DNA of 48,420 nt, taken from Lachnospiraceae bacterium (GTDB lineage Bacteria; Bacillota; Clostridia; Lachnospirales; Lachnospiraceae). Both the position numbers and the translations under genes were made by a program. Below, piece after piece: positions 15,130 to 24,315 of this stretch. The notes beneath the pieces are model-generated. The model made no database searches. It saw only the letters and a list, made by a program, of their open reading frames with translations, and was not told the origin of the DNA. The stretch covers positions 1-48,420 of the forward strand of contig JAFQVJ010000019.1 of the NCBI GenBank assembly GCA_017408025.1. The letters run 5' to 3'. Every line of letters begins with the position of its first letter. The stretch's first letter is position 1.

Positions 15130-17100
15130 ATGACTAAGCAGGATAGAATAAAAGAGCTGGTTGAACTTTTGAATAGAGCTGGCAGGGCTTATTATCAGGA
15201 GAGCAGAGAGATAATGAGCAACCTTGAATATGATGCACTTTATGACGAGCTTGTGGCATTGGAGAAAGAGACAGGTATGGTTCTTGCCAATAGTCCTACC
15301 GTAAATGTGGGATATGAGGTATTAAGCGAGCTTCCAAAGGAAACACATGAGAAGCCTATGCTTTCACTTGATAAGACGAAGGAGACAGAGGGACTTGCAA
15401 GCTTTCTTGGTGATAAGGATGGAATGCTGTCTTGGAAGCTTGATGGCTTGACCATTGTACTTACTTATAATGATGGAAAGCTGGTGAAGGCTGTTACAAG
15501 AGGTAATGGCGAGGTTGGTGAAGTAGTGACGAACAATGCTAAAACCTTTAAGAATATTCCACTGAATATTCCTCATAAGGGTGAAATGATACTACGTGGT
15601 GAGGCGGTTATCAAGTATGCTGATTTTGAGAAGATTAACAGCCAGATAGCTGATGCTGATGCAAAATATAAGAATCCAAGAAATCTTTGCGCAGGCTCGG
15701 TTAGACAGCTGAATAATGAGATAACAGCTTCGAGAAATGTAAATTTTTACGCATTTGCTTTAGTTAAAGCGGATGGCGTTGATTTTGATAATTCACTTGA
15801 AAAACAGTATGAATTCATGGCTAAGCAAGGCTTTGATGTAGTTGGACATAAGCGTGTAAATGCGGGAAATGTGGCAGATAAGGTACAGGAATATGCTAAA
15901 GAGATTGAACATTTTGAAATTCCATCAGATGGTCTTGTACTTATATATGATGATATTGCTTACGGTGAGTCATTAGGCAGAACGGCAAAGTTTCCTAGAA
16001 ATGGAATAGCTTTCAAGTGGAAGGATGAAACAGCGGTGACGAAGCTTATAGAAATTGAGTGGAGTCCATCAAGAACAGGCCTTATTAATCCAGTTGCAAT
16101 TTTTGAGCCAGTAGAGCTTGAGGGAACAACTGTCAGCCGTGCAAGTGTTCACAATATAAGTATCGTTGAGGGATTGAAGCTTGGTATAGGAGATGAAATT
16201 GAGGTATACAAGGCAAATATGATTATACCTCAGATAGCAAGAAATCTTACAGAGAGTGGTAAGCTTGAGATACCATGTACTTGCCCTGTGTGTGGTGGTG
16301 CTACAGAGATCAGGGCAGTAAACGAAGTTAAATCGCTATATTGTACAAATGAAAAGTGTGCAGCCAAGTTTATCAAGAAGTTTTCCTTATTCGTCAGCAG
16401 AGATGCCATGAATATAGATGGATTGTCAGAGGAAACCTTAGATAAATTCATAGCAGAGGGATTTATAAAAGAATATGCGGATATATACAAGCTTAATCGT
16501 TACGAGAATGAAATCGTAAACATGGCAGGCTTTGGCAGAAAATCATACGATAATCTGATTGAAGCAGTAGATAATTCACGTAATGTACCAGTATTTAAGC
16601 TTATTTATAGTCTGGGTATATTAAATGTAGGTGTGGCAAATGCCAAGATGATATGTCGTCATTTTGGTAACGACTTGGATAAGATAATAAGTGCTGATAT
16701 GGATGAGCTTATGAATATAGATGGTGTCGGCGAGGTTATAGCACGTTCATATACAGAATTTTTTGCAGATGAGGACAATATGAGAAGTCTTCAGAAGCTT
16801 TTGGCAGAGCTCAACGTGGAAAAACCAGAGGAAACAGTGACTGATGAGGATAGTTCTATAGCTGGAAAAACATTTGTAATAACTGGAAGTGTAAATCATT
16901 TTGAAAACAGAAATCAGGTCAAGGACATTATCGAAAAGCTGGGTGGCAAGGTTACAGGTAGTGTAACAGCTAAGACCGATTATCTTATCAATAACGATAA
17001 CATGTCCACATCATCAAAGAATAAGAAGGCTAAAGAGCTGGGAATACCAGTTATAACAGAGGAAGAGTTTATGGTGATGGCGAAAATTGATATTGTGTAA
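15130..17100 (+). CDS. ligA: NAD-dependent DNA ligase
   Basis: 656 residues, close to the usual 670. The adenylation domain shows DxxYDxLxxEL (about 34-41), MLSLDKT and the active-site lysine in SWKLDG (Lys103). An OB-fold, a four-cysteine zinc finger (CPVC, CTNEKC at about 385-410), helix-hairpin-helix repeats (GILNVG, IDGVGEVIARS) and a C-terminal BRCT domain (IAGKTFVITGSVNHFENR) follow in order. It seals nicks during replication and repair using NAD+. The spacing to KLDG is somewhat shorter than in E. coli LigA. Upstream pcrA/gat genes are not present; the gene stands alone before metA. Confidence 0.96.
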   Translation: MTKQDRIKELVELLNRAGRAYYQESREIMSNLEYDALYDELVALEKETGMVLANSPTVNVGYEVLSELPKETHEKPMLSLDKTKETEGLASFLGDKDGMLSWKLDGLTIVLTYNDGKLVKAVTRGNGEVGEVVTNNAKTFKNIPLNIPHKGEMILRGEAVIKYADFEKINSQIADADAKYKNPRNLCAGSVRQLNNEITASRNVNFYAFALVKADGVDFDNSLEKQYEFMAKQGFDVVGHKRVNAGNVADKVQEYAKEIEHFEIPSDGLVLIYDDIAYGESLGRTAKFPRNGIAFKWKDETAVTKLIEIEWSPSRTGLINPVAIFEPVELEGTTVSRASVHNISIVEGLKLGIGDEIEVYKANMIIPQIARNLTESGKLEIPCTCPVCGGATEIRAVNEVKSLYCTNEKCAAKFIKKFSLFVSRDAMNIDGLSEETLDKFIAEGFIKEYADIYKLNRYENEIVNMAGFGRKSYDNLIEAVDNSRNVPVFKLIYSLGILNVGVANAKMICRHFGNDLDKIISADMDELMNIDGVGEVIARSYTEFFADEDNMRSLQKLLAELNVEKPEETVTDEDSSIAGKTFVITGSVNHFENRNQVKDIIEKLGGKVTGSVTAKTDYLINNDNMSTSSKNKKAKELGIPVITEEEFMVMAKIDIV

Positions 17101-17158
17101 AGGTGCAATATATGTTATGATTTCAGCAACATTTTTTTGAATAGAAAGTAGGGATAGA

Positions 17159-18067
17159 ATGCCTGTAAAAGTACAAGGTGATTTGCCGGCAAAGGCGGTC
17201 ATAGAAAACGAAAATATATTTATTATGGATGAAAATCGTGCCATAAGTCAGGATATAAGACCATTGAAGATTGGGATATTGAATCTGATGCCTGTAAAAC
17301 ATGACACAGAGATACAGCTTCTCAGAGCACTGTCAAATACACCGCTTCAGGTTGATGTGACATTCGTGTGTGTGGATAACCATGTATCAAAGAATACACC
17401 TGTCAGTCATCTTAATAAGTTTTATTCAAAATTTTCAGAGATAAAGGGTCAGAAGTTTGATGGTTTTATCATAACTGGTGCGCCGCTTGAACTTATGGAC
17501 TTTGAAGAGGTTGGATATTGGGATGAACTCAAGGAAATTATGGACTGGACAGAGAAAAATGTTACCTCTACAATCCATCTTTGTTGGGCTGCTCAGGCAG
17601 GCTTATATTATCATTACGGTATAGAGAAACAGCTGTTAGACAAAAAGATGTTTGGCATATTTGAGCATAGAGTCTTAAAGAGAAAAGAGCCACTTATGAG
17701 AGGCTTTGATGATGTATTTTTGGCACCACATTCAAGACATACAGGCATGAATGAAAAAAAGATAGCAGAGAATCCAGAGCTTACAGTTCTGGCTGAGTCG
17801 GATATGGCGGGTTCATTTATTATCATGGCTGAAAAAGGTAAGAAGATATTTGTAACTGGTCATCCTGAGTATGACAGAATAACACTTGATAAAGAATATA
17901 AGAGAGATGTAGACAAAGGTATGGATATTGATGTTCCTTACAATTATTATAAGGATGATAATCCGGATAATATGCCACTTCTCACATGGCGTTCGCATGC
18001 AAATGCGTTATATACCAATTGGGTGGATTATTACGTTTACCAGAACACTCCTTATGAATGGAATTAA
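17159..18067 (+). CDS. metA: Homoserine O-acyltransferase MetA (predicted acetyl-CoA type)
   Basis: 302 residues covering the full MetA/HTS family. The catalytic cysteine is Cys142 in HLCWAAQAGLYYHYG; the IGILNLMP segment and the VTGHPEYDR motif (catalytic His/Glu region) are present. Residue 111 is Glu (GAPLE), which in characterised MetA enzymes marks acetyl-CoA use, whereas Gly111 marks succinyl-CoA. The enzyme would therefore make O-acetylhomoserine for methionine synthesis. The gene is 58 nt after ligA; I see no T-box or SAM riboswitch in that gap. Confidence 0.95.
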   Translation: MPVKVQGDLPAKAVIENENIFIMDENRAISQDIRPLKIGILNLMPVKHDTEIQLLRALSNTPLQVDVTFVCVDNHVSKNTPVSHLNKFYSKFSEIKGQKFDGFIITGAPLELMDFEEVGYWDELKEIMDWTEKNVTSTIHLCWAAQAGLYYHYGIEKQLLDKKMFGIFEHRVLKRKEPLMRGFDDVFLAPHSRHTGMNEKKIAENPELTVLAESDMAGSFIIMAEKGKKIFVTGHPEYDRITLDKEYKRDVDKGMDIDVPYNYYKDDNPDNMPLLTWRSHANALYTNWVDYYVYQNTPYEWN

Positions 18068-18122
18068 GAGTTCCAGAATAATATCTTGAACCAATAAGGG
18101 AGCATGCAAAGAATAAGAAAAT

Positions 18123-18153
18123 GAGCCAATGTCTTTGTGAGGGGCATTGGCTC
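18123..18153 (-). terminator. Terminator between metA and the methyltransferase gene
   Basis: Arms GAGCCAATG (18123-18131) and CATTGGCTC (18145-18153) form a 9-bp stem. Read on the minus strand it is followed by ATTTTCTT, just after the methyltransferase stop; on the plus strand the T-tract is interrupted (GTGGTGGTTTT). Confidence 0.7.
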
Positions 18154-18162
18154 GTGGTGGTT

Positions 18163-20328
18163 TTAGGCTAAAAATTTATTTTCGCCATCTACAGCTTTTT
18201 TTATTATTTCTATTTCAGGTGGAGTGAGTTCGAATATTTCTGAAATAAGGGTATCTAATTCATCATAGGCTGTTTCGGCTTCTTTTAGGTCTAATCCGGA
18301 AATCAATTTATCGGTGAGTCCAATAATTCTATTTTGTGTAGTATCGTCAACTAATGGAATAGGTATATTTTCAATGTGGGAACGCAATACTTTTATTGAA
18401 TTAAATTCCCGTTTATATATGAATTGGGCAATTCGTGAATTGAGTATCGCCATTACATATTTCATTTTAGTTCCCGGGATTTTAGGTATGACAATATTAC
18501 AGCTGTTTAATGAAAGAGTTTGTTTATCATCGTAAGCAAATACTAGCTGGCTGCTAATAAAGCGGTACAATAATTTCTCTTTTGCCCGATACATATCTGT
18601 GGGAGCAATCTGCTGAAAATTCTCAGGTTTGAAAATAATGTAATTATTTGTGGGGGTAATGTGGTATTTGCTAATGTCGGCCCCTTTTAGAATCATTTCA
18701 TTTTCTGAGTTTTCTTCGTTAGTGATGTATTCTTTATTATTGCCAGTTACAATACCTAGTGCGAAGTCTGCATTGCCCAGTAGTAAAGCAGTATTATGGG
18801 TATTTCTTATTTTCTTGAGAACATTGTATTCATCATCTGTAGTATTAAAACTAAAGTATTCTGATGTAACCTCTCTTTCAGTGTTTATGGTAAATGATTC
18901 CGTTCCTGTATTTACGTTCATTCCTAAAGTAGAGAGAGGAGAGTGTGTGCATTGTAAATCAAGGATAATGCAAGGACATTGAACACCATCAAATGTATTT
19001 CCTAGAAAATCAAGGTTTCTAATGGAACAAGATTGCAGGATTATTTCTCTTATGTCAGTATGAGCTTTTACATTAAGTATTGCTTCTGGGAGGACAAAAG
19101 AGAGATGTCCATTATCTGTTAGATGGCTAAGTGCTTTTTCAATGAATACATCATATGATTCAATATTCTTTCCGGAAGCAGATTTGAATACCTTTTTAAG
19201 TTCACATTTCTCGGATTCTGAAAACTCATAGCCCCAAGGAGGATTACCAATTATATAGTGGAATGTATTATTCGGATAATATGTTAAATAATTCTGCTCA
19301 GTAATATGTTCGTAAATGGATATGACAGGTACATTATATTTTAATGCCATATTAAGTCTTGTGATTTTTACACTAATAGCATCTATATCATTTCCAAAAA
19401 CTGAATCAAATGTGATATTGTCTGGTAGTTGCATAAGGAAGTTTCCAGTTCCACAACATGGGTCGAGTATCCGGCATCCTGTTTGAAAGTTGAGTTTACG
19501 GATAAGATTTTTGACAACATTTGTTGATGTATAATACGAACCGTTTGCTTTTCTGCTTCCAATATTTTTGAATGAAATATAAATGAGTCCTAATATGTCT
19601 TCGCCTGGTTCATAAATATAATCCATACTAAAAAGTAAAGGATTACTCTTACAAAAAGCTAGAGCTTCGTTGGAATTATCAATCAAACAATTTATTAACT
19701 CGTTGTATTCTCCTATAGAAATATCCTTATTAAGAAATTGTAATAAGAGATTTTCATTTTTGTTGAGTTGTATTTCACACTTACTGGTAAAAAGATGTAG
19801 GGCGCAATCTGCAACTAGTAATTGAATAATAGATGTGCTTAAATCTATATCGTAATCAGATACTAATGCTAGTAGCTTTTGTAATGTGAGGATGTTATGG
19901 CAACTTTCTGAGACGTAAAAATTGTAAAGTGAGTTGCCAGATACAAATTTTTTGTTTCTTCTACTCTTTAGTGCTTTGTTTTCGCCAGAGTAAAGTTCTT
20001 TACGTAAGCTTGCAACATAATTCTTTGAAAAATATGGAGTTTTCCTTTCTGTATACTCTGGAGATAATTTACCAAGTTTAATCCAGTTTCTTCCGGTTGC
20101 AGTTGAAATAGATAATTCCTCGCATAATTCTTTCAATGTTATACAATCCGACGTTTGGGGGATAACTGAGAATCTTTTGTCAGATGGCTTTGTTGCGGTG
20201 ACAGGTATTAACCAAATACCACTGACCATATTACAGCCTTCGATTCTATTTGTCTCACAGAGTTTTTGTATTCGTCTCTCTGAAAGCCCGAATTTTTCGG
20301 CGGCTTCTTTTACTGAAATATAATCCAT
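18163..20328 (-). CDS. HTH-fused N6-adenine DNA methyltransferase with TaqI-like specificity domain
   Basis: About 721 residues from the ATG at 20328, which has GGAGGT 6 nt before it; an upstream ATG at 20388 lacks one. Residues 1-45 form an excisionase-like HTH (YISVKEAAEKFGLSERRIQKL) and 55-95 a second one (ITLKELCEELSISTATGRNW). A gamma-type MTase domain follows with GSYYTSTNVV, the SAM motif LDPCCGTGNF (about 285) and catalytic NPPW (about 362). The C-terminal part (about 540-700) shows the TaqI/type IIG-like target recognition pattern (ILKGADI, AILNSRIAQFIYK, IENIPIP). No nuclease motif or neighbouring restriction gene is visible, so it is a probable solitary methyltransferase that could act in regulation or as an anti-restriction marker. 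Confidence 0.82.
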   Translation of the reverse strand: MDYISVKEAAEKFGLSERRIQKLCETNRIEGCNMVSGIWLIPVTATKPSDKRFSVIPQTSDCITLKELCEELSISTATGRNWIKLGKLSPEYTERKTPYFSKNYVASLRKELYSGENKALKSRRNKKFVSGNSLYNFYVSESCHNILTLQKLLALVSDYDIDLSTSIIQLLVADCALHLFTSKCEIQLNKNENLLLQFLNKDISIGEYNELINCLIDNSNEALAFCKSNPLLFSMDYIYEPGEDILGLIYISFKNIGSRKANGSYYTSTNVVKNLIRKLNFQTGCRILDPCCGTGNFLMQLPDNITFDSVFGNDIDAISVKITRLNMALKYNVPVISIYEHITEQNYLTYYPNNTFHYIIGNPPWGYEFSESEKCELKKVFKSASGKNIESYDVFIEKALSHLTDNGHLSFVLPEAILNVKAHTDIREIILQSCSIRNLDFLGNTFDGVQCPCIILDLQCTHSPLSTLGMNVNTGTESFTINTEREVTSEYFSFNTTDDEYNVLKKIRNTHNTALLLGNADFALGIVTGNNKEYITNEENSENEMILKGADISKYHITPTNNYIIFKPENFQQIAPTDMYRAKEKLLYRFISSQLVFAYDDKQTLSLNSCNIVIPKIPGTKMKYVMAILNSRIAQFIYKREFNSIKVLRSHIENIPIPLVDDTTQNRIIGLTDKLISGLDLKEAETAYDELDTLISEIFELTPPEIEIIKKAVDGENKFLA

Positions 20329-20434
20329 AATGACCTCCAAAATATTTATAATAAGCATTATATACGTACAAACGAATAAAAGCAACATTAATGAGGAGGG
20401 ATTATAGAGATGTCGATTACATCAAATAATAAAG

Positions 20435-21817
20435 TTATTTTATATATCTTAATGCTTTTATAGTGTGTAATACGGCGCATACCAGTTCACTTGCAAGCAA
20501 TCCCCATAGATAACCCTTTATCCCATAAACAGGTATAGCAAAAACTATAAAACATAAACAGACAAAAGAACCTGCCATATTGTGATAAAAAGTAGATTTT
20601 GTCATTCCCAGCCCGTTCAAAATGCTACCAATTGTACTGGAAGCAAATATAAATGGACATAGCCATGCCAGAATAGTTATGAAATCACCAGCAGTTTCAT
20701 TTTGAAAAATGGTTATACCTAAGGAATCTCCAGTTAATATAAAAAAAGTGGTACAAAAAAGTCCAAGAGCTACGCTTATACTAAGTGTTTTCATGGTGAG
20801 AGCATATATACGTTCTTTATTGTGTGATGCTTGTGCAGAAGAAATAGTAGGAAGTAACATCTGCGCAACAGCATTTGTAAATATTGTTGGGAACATAATA
20901 AAAGGCATAGCCATGGCGGTAAGGATACCGTACATACTTAATGCCTCAGAATTGCTTAAACCAAATTTATTGAGAAAAAATGGTATAGCGGAAGCTTCAA
21001 GACTATGTATAATACTAAGCAGGACTCTAGTCATAGTAAGAGGATATGCCATGGTAGCTATAGGCTTTATAAGTGAATGAGTTTCCAACTGAGAAAAGCT
21101 AGTGTTTCTATGTTCTTTTGCTATGGCTATTATAGATATAATGAGAGTGGCCATTTCTCCCAATATATGCCCTGCTATTGCTATAAGAGCCAATGATACA
21201 ATATCTGGTGATGAGATTTTGTCAAGATATATGTTAAATATGATGAAGACACTTACAACTCGTACTATCTGATCGCTAAGCTGAGTTACGCCAGGAATCA
21301 CAGCATCACGTTTTCCTAAAAAATATCCATTTACGCATGAGTGGAGAGCACCCATTGGAAGGGATAGAGCTACCGCTTTTAGTAACAGACCACAACGAGG
21401 CTCATGAAGGTAATGTATAGCTATAGTGTTCCCAAGGAAAATTAAAATAAGGGCAGAGATGACTGATAGTGGCAGAGATATACTACTACCAGCATAAAGA
21501 GCTGATAATGAACGTGAATTACCATGATTGGAACACTCTGAGTTTGAAAGAGTTGATTTCGCTGTAGGTGAAGGCGCTGTGGAAACAAACTTAGAGATAG
21601 CAGTTTGAATACCCGAAACGGACAGTGCCATACATAAACCAAAGATAGGGAAAATCATTTGATAAAGTCCCATACCCTCTGCACCAATTCGAGCTGATAA
21701 GAATATCCTATAGTAGAAACCTAAAAATCTTGTGAGCAGTCCTGCTGCCATAAGTATGAATGTGCCTTTAACGGCATTGCTTTTATATATTTGCATGATT
21801 ATCTTACTTTTCTGCAT
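20435..21817 (-). CDS. SpoVB/MurJ-like MOP superfamily lipid flippase
   Basis: 460 residues with about 12-14 membrane helices and the family's N-terminal pattern (GTFILMAAGLLTRFLGFYYRIFLSARIGAEGMGLYQMIFP). The length and pattern agree with SpoVB / stage V sporulation protein B relatives that move lipid-linked precursors across the membrane for spore cortex or polysaccharide. A serine-rich cytoplasmic loop lies near residues 80-100. Either the ATG at 21817 or 21796 may be used; neither has a strong ribosome binding site. It is on the minus strand upstream of the methyltransferase gene, with a 107-nt gap. Confidence 0.85.
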   Translation of the reverse strand: MQKSKIIMQIYKSNAVKGTFILMAAGLLTRFLGFYYRIFLSARIGAEGMGLYQMIFPIFGLCMALSVSGIQTAISKFVSTAPSPTAKSTLSNSECSNHGNSRSLSALYAGSSISLPLSVISALILIFLGNTIAIHYLHEPRCGLLLKAVALSLPMGALHSCVNGYFLGKRDAVIPGVTQLSDQIVRVVSVFIIFNIYLDKISSPDIVSLALIAIAGHILGEMATLIISIIAIAKEHRNTSFSQLETHSLIKPIATMAYPLTMTRVLLSIIHSLEASAIPFFLNKFGLSNSEALSMYGILTAMAMPFIMFPTIFTNAVAQMLLPTISSAQASHNKERIYALTMKTLSISVALGLFCTTFFILTGDSLGITIFQNETAGDFITILAWLCPFIFASSTIGSILNGLGMTKSTFYHNMAGSFVCLCFIVFAIPVYGIKGYLWGLLASELVCAVLHTIKALRYIK

Positions 21818-21849
21818 GCTGATTTGGTATAAATATATGCATTAAAAAC

Positions 21850-21877
21850 TTGACTAATGACACTCAAGTGTTATGAT
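21850..21877 (+). promoter_or_regulatory. Promoter of the cysteine desulfurase operon with spacer palindrome
   Basis: TTGACT (21850-21855) and TATGAT (21872-21877) are 16 nt apart. The spacer contains the perfect inverted repeat ACACTCAAGTGT (21860-21871), which is well placed for a repressor or activator to bind. Confidence 0.5.
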
Positions 21878-21971
21878 AAAATGTGGTTGTGCTTCTGAAG
21901 CAATTTAATAAGAATGTATGTAGAGAAAAGAGTATAAAAGTGGGATTAATTTAATATAGCGAGGTAATAAG

Positions 21972-23180
21972 ATGATATATCTGGATAATGCAGCAACTGC
22001 ACCGATGAAAAAGGGTGCTTATGAGAAAATGCTGCCATATCTTACCAAATATTATGCAAATCCATCTGGGGCATACGATTTTTCTAAGCAATCTGCTGAT
22101 GCGATGGATAAAGCGAGAGAACAGATAGCATCACTTATTGGTGCAGATAAAAATGAGATATATTTTACCTCAGGAGGAACAGAATCAGATAACTGGGCTA
22201 TAAAGGGTACAGCAGATTTGCTGCAGAAGAAGGGGCGTCATATTATAACGACTAGAATAGAACATCATGGAATCTTAAATACATGTAAGGATTTAGAAAA
22301 AAGAGGATACAAAATTACGTACCTAGAAGTTGATGAATATGGTATGATAAAAATGGACAGATTGAAGAAGTCTATACGACCAGATACAGTTTTGATATCA
22401 GTTATGACGGCTAATAACGAGATAGGAACTATTCAACCTATAGCTGAAATAGGTTTGATAGCGAAACAAAATGGAATTTTGTTTCACACAGATGCTGTTC
22501 AGGCGTGTGGTCATATTCCCATAGATGTGAAGAAAGCAAACATTGATATGCTTAGTGCCAGTGCTCACAAATTTGGTGGACCAAAAGGCATTGGCTTTTT
22601 ATATATTAGACAAGATATTGCATTGCCATCATTTATGTATGGCGGTAGTCAGGAGCAGGGAAGAAGAGCTGGAACGGGAAATGTTGCATCAGCAGTAGCT
22701 ATGGGTGAAGCAGCAGATATTTGCCGGAATAATATGAAACAGCACATGGATTATGTGACCCGTTTAAGAGAATATGCCATACAGAGAATATTGCGAGAAA
22801 TACCCTTTGTAAGGCTCAATGGGCATAGGACCAGACGTCTTCCGGGAAATATGAATTTTAGTTTTCAATTTGTAGATGGCGAAGCATTGCTTGTGATGTT
22901 AGATATGAAGGGAATATGTGCATCCACAGGGTCAGCCTGCTCTACTGGAAGCACAGAGCCATCACATGTTCTTATGAGTATAGGTTTAACTGAGGATTTG
23001 GCTCATGGGTCTTTGCGCCTTACCATATCAGAGGAAAACAATAAAAAAGAAATAGATACTGCCATAGATGAGATAAAGAGATCACTGTTTAAACTTAGGG
23101 AAATGTCCAATGAGTATAGACACATGGTTACTCCTATGAGTAGTTATGGAAAAAGGATGCGTAGGCAGTACAGATACTAG
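21972..23180 (+). CDS. Cysteine desulfurase, NifS/IscS (YrvO-like)
   Basis: 402 residues. It shows the aminotransferase class V fold: YLDNAATAP at the N-terminus, FTSGGTESDNWA, HTDAVQACGHIPIDV, the PLP lysine in SAHKFGGPKG and the catalytic cysteine (about Cys323) in STGSACSTGS. It takes sulfur from cysteine to form a persulfide. The gene stops 41 nt before the chosen mnmA start, the arrangement of B. subtilis yrvO-mnmA, where the desulfurase supplies sulfur for tRNA 2-thiouridine. A basic C-terminal tail (about 385-402) is extra. No iscU or sufU lies nearby, which also favours the tRNA role. GCGAGGT precedes the ATG. Confidence 0.93.
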   Translation: MIYLDNAATAPMKKGAYEKMLPYLTKYYANPSGAYDFSKQSADAMDKAREQIASLIGADKNEIYFTSGGTESDNWAIKGTADLLQKKGRHIITTRIEHHGILNTCKDLEKRGYKITYLEVDEYGMIKMDRLKKSIRPDTVLISVMTANNEIGTIQPIAEIGLIAKQNGILFHTDAVQACGHIPIDVKKANIDMLSASAHKFGGPKGIGFLYIRQDIALPSFMYGGSQEQGRRAGTGNVASAVAMGEAADICRNNMKQHMDYVTRLREYAIQRILREIPFVRLNGHRTRRLPGNMNFSFQFVDGEALLVMLDMKGICASTGSACSTGSTEPSHVLMSIGLTEDLAHGSLRLTISEENNKKEIDTAIDEIKRSLFKLREMSNEYRHMVTPMSSYGKRMRRQYRY

Positions 23181-23221
23181 TTGTGTATGAAGAAATGGCA
23201 ACTACGAAATGGAGAAAATAC

Positions 23222-24283
23222 ATGGAAAAAAAGAAAGTAGTTATAGGTATGTCCGGTGGAGTCGATTCATCGGTGGCGGCATATTTATTAAAAGAACAGG
23301 GATATGATGTAATCGGTGTTACCATGCATATATGGCAAAAGGAAAATAGCAACAATGGTATGCAAGCAGAAGTTGACGCAAAAAAAGTTGCAGATGCTCT
23401 AGGAATAGACTATAGAGTAGTTAATTTTGAAGAGGAATTCAAGGCAACTGTTGTTGAGTATTTTGTAAAAGAATATTTGTCTGGAAGGACACCAAATCCA
23501 TGTAATGTGTGTAACAGATATATAAAATGGGAATGCCTGTTAAGAACGGCAAGGGGACTTGGAGCGGATTATGTTGCCACAGGTCATTACGCCAGGATAG
23601 ATAAACTGGATAACGGCAGATATGCTATATGTAACTCAATCACGTCGAAGAAGGATCAGACATATGCACTTTATAATCTTACTCAGGAACAGCTTATGCA
23701 TACAATTATGCCAATCGGTGCATATGAAAAAGACGATATACGAAAAATGGCAGCAGATATAAGTCTTGACGTGGCATCAAAGGCAGACAGTCAGGACATA
23801 TGCTTTATTCCTGATGGAGATTATGCTACCTTCATCAGGAATAACTGCGATGTCATTATTGAACCAGGGGAGTTTGTAGATAAAGAAGGCAGAGTTCTTG
23901 GGGTTCACAAGGGAATTACCAATTATACCATAGGTCAAAGAAAGGGCCTAAATCTGGCTATGGGACATCCTGTATTTGTAACAGATATTGATACAGATAG
24001 GAACAGAGTGGTAATAGGTGACAACGAAGATTTATTTACAAAGAGAGTAAAGGCTGTAGATTTTAATTATATGGCAGTAGGCAATATTGAGCGAGGACAG
24101 CGTTTTGTCGGTAAAGTCAGATACGCACATAAAGGTGACTGGTGCACTGTTATAAATGCTACTAAAGATTGTGTAGAGGTGGAATTTGATGAACCGGTAA
24201 GAGCAATCACGCCAGGTCAGTCGTTGGTTTTATATGAAGGCAACTATGTAGCTGGTGGAGGCACAATAACCAGAAGTGTATAG
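23222..24283 (+). CDS. mnmA: tRNA 2-thiouridine(34) synthase MnmA
   Basis: About 353 residues. The PP-loop GMSGGVDSSVAAYLL opens the protein, the first catalytic cysteine is in TPNPCNVCNRYIKW and the second in DSQDICFIPDGDY; TGHYARI and YTIGQRKGLN are also family motifs. MnmA adenylates and thiolates U34 of tRNA Lys, Glu and Gln. I choose the ATG at 23222 because GGAG lies 8 nt before it; the longer frame from 23183 adds residues not seen in the family. It is co-transcribed with the cysteine desulfurase. Confidence 0.97.
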   Translation: MEKKKVVIGMSGGVDSSVAAYLLKEQGYDVIGVTMHIWQKENSNNGMQAEVDAKKVADALGIDYRVVNFEEEFKATVVEYFVKEYLSGRTPNPCNVCNRYIKWECLLRTARGLGADYVATGHYARIDKLDNGRYAICNSITSKKDQTYALYNLTQEQLMHTIMPIGAYEKDDIRKMAADISLDVASKADSQDICFIPDGDYATFIRNNCDVIIEPGEFVDKEGRVLGVHKGITNYTIGQRKGLNLAMGHPVFVTDIDTDRNRVVIGDNEDLFTKRVKAVDFNYMAVGNIERGQRFVGKVRYAHKGDWCTVINATKDCVEVEFDEPVRAITPGQSLVLYEGNYVAGGGTITRSV

Positions 24284-24315
24284 GAATTTTACTGATGAAA
24301 AATGGAGGTAAAAAA

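Noticed and set aside
17101-17158. SAM riboswitch or T-box before metA
   Set aside because: The gap is under 60 nt and lacks a terminator hairpin or the T-box sequence, so neither can fit.
18163-20328. Part of a restriction-modification or BREX/DISARM defence island
   Set aside because: Neighbours are metA and a SpoVB-like flippase; no nuclease, helicase, PglZ or other defence gene is adjacent. The SNF2 gene is 4 kb away, on the other strand, and of a housekeeping type.
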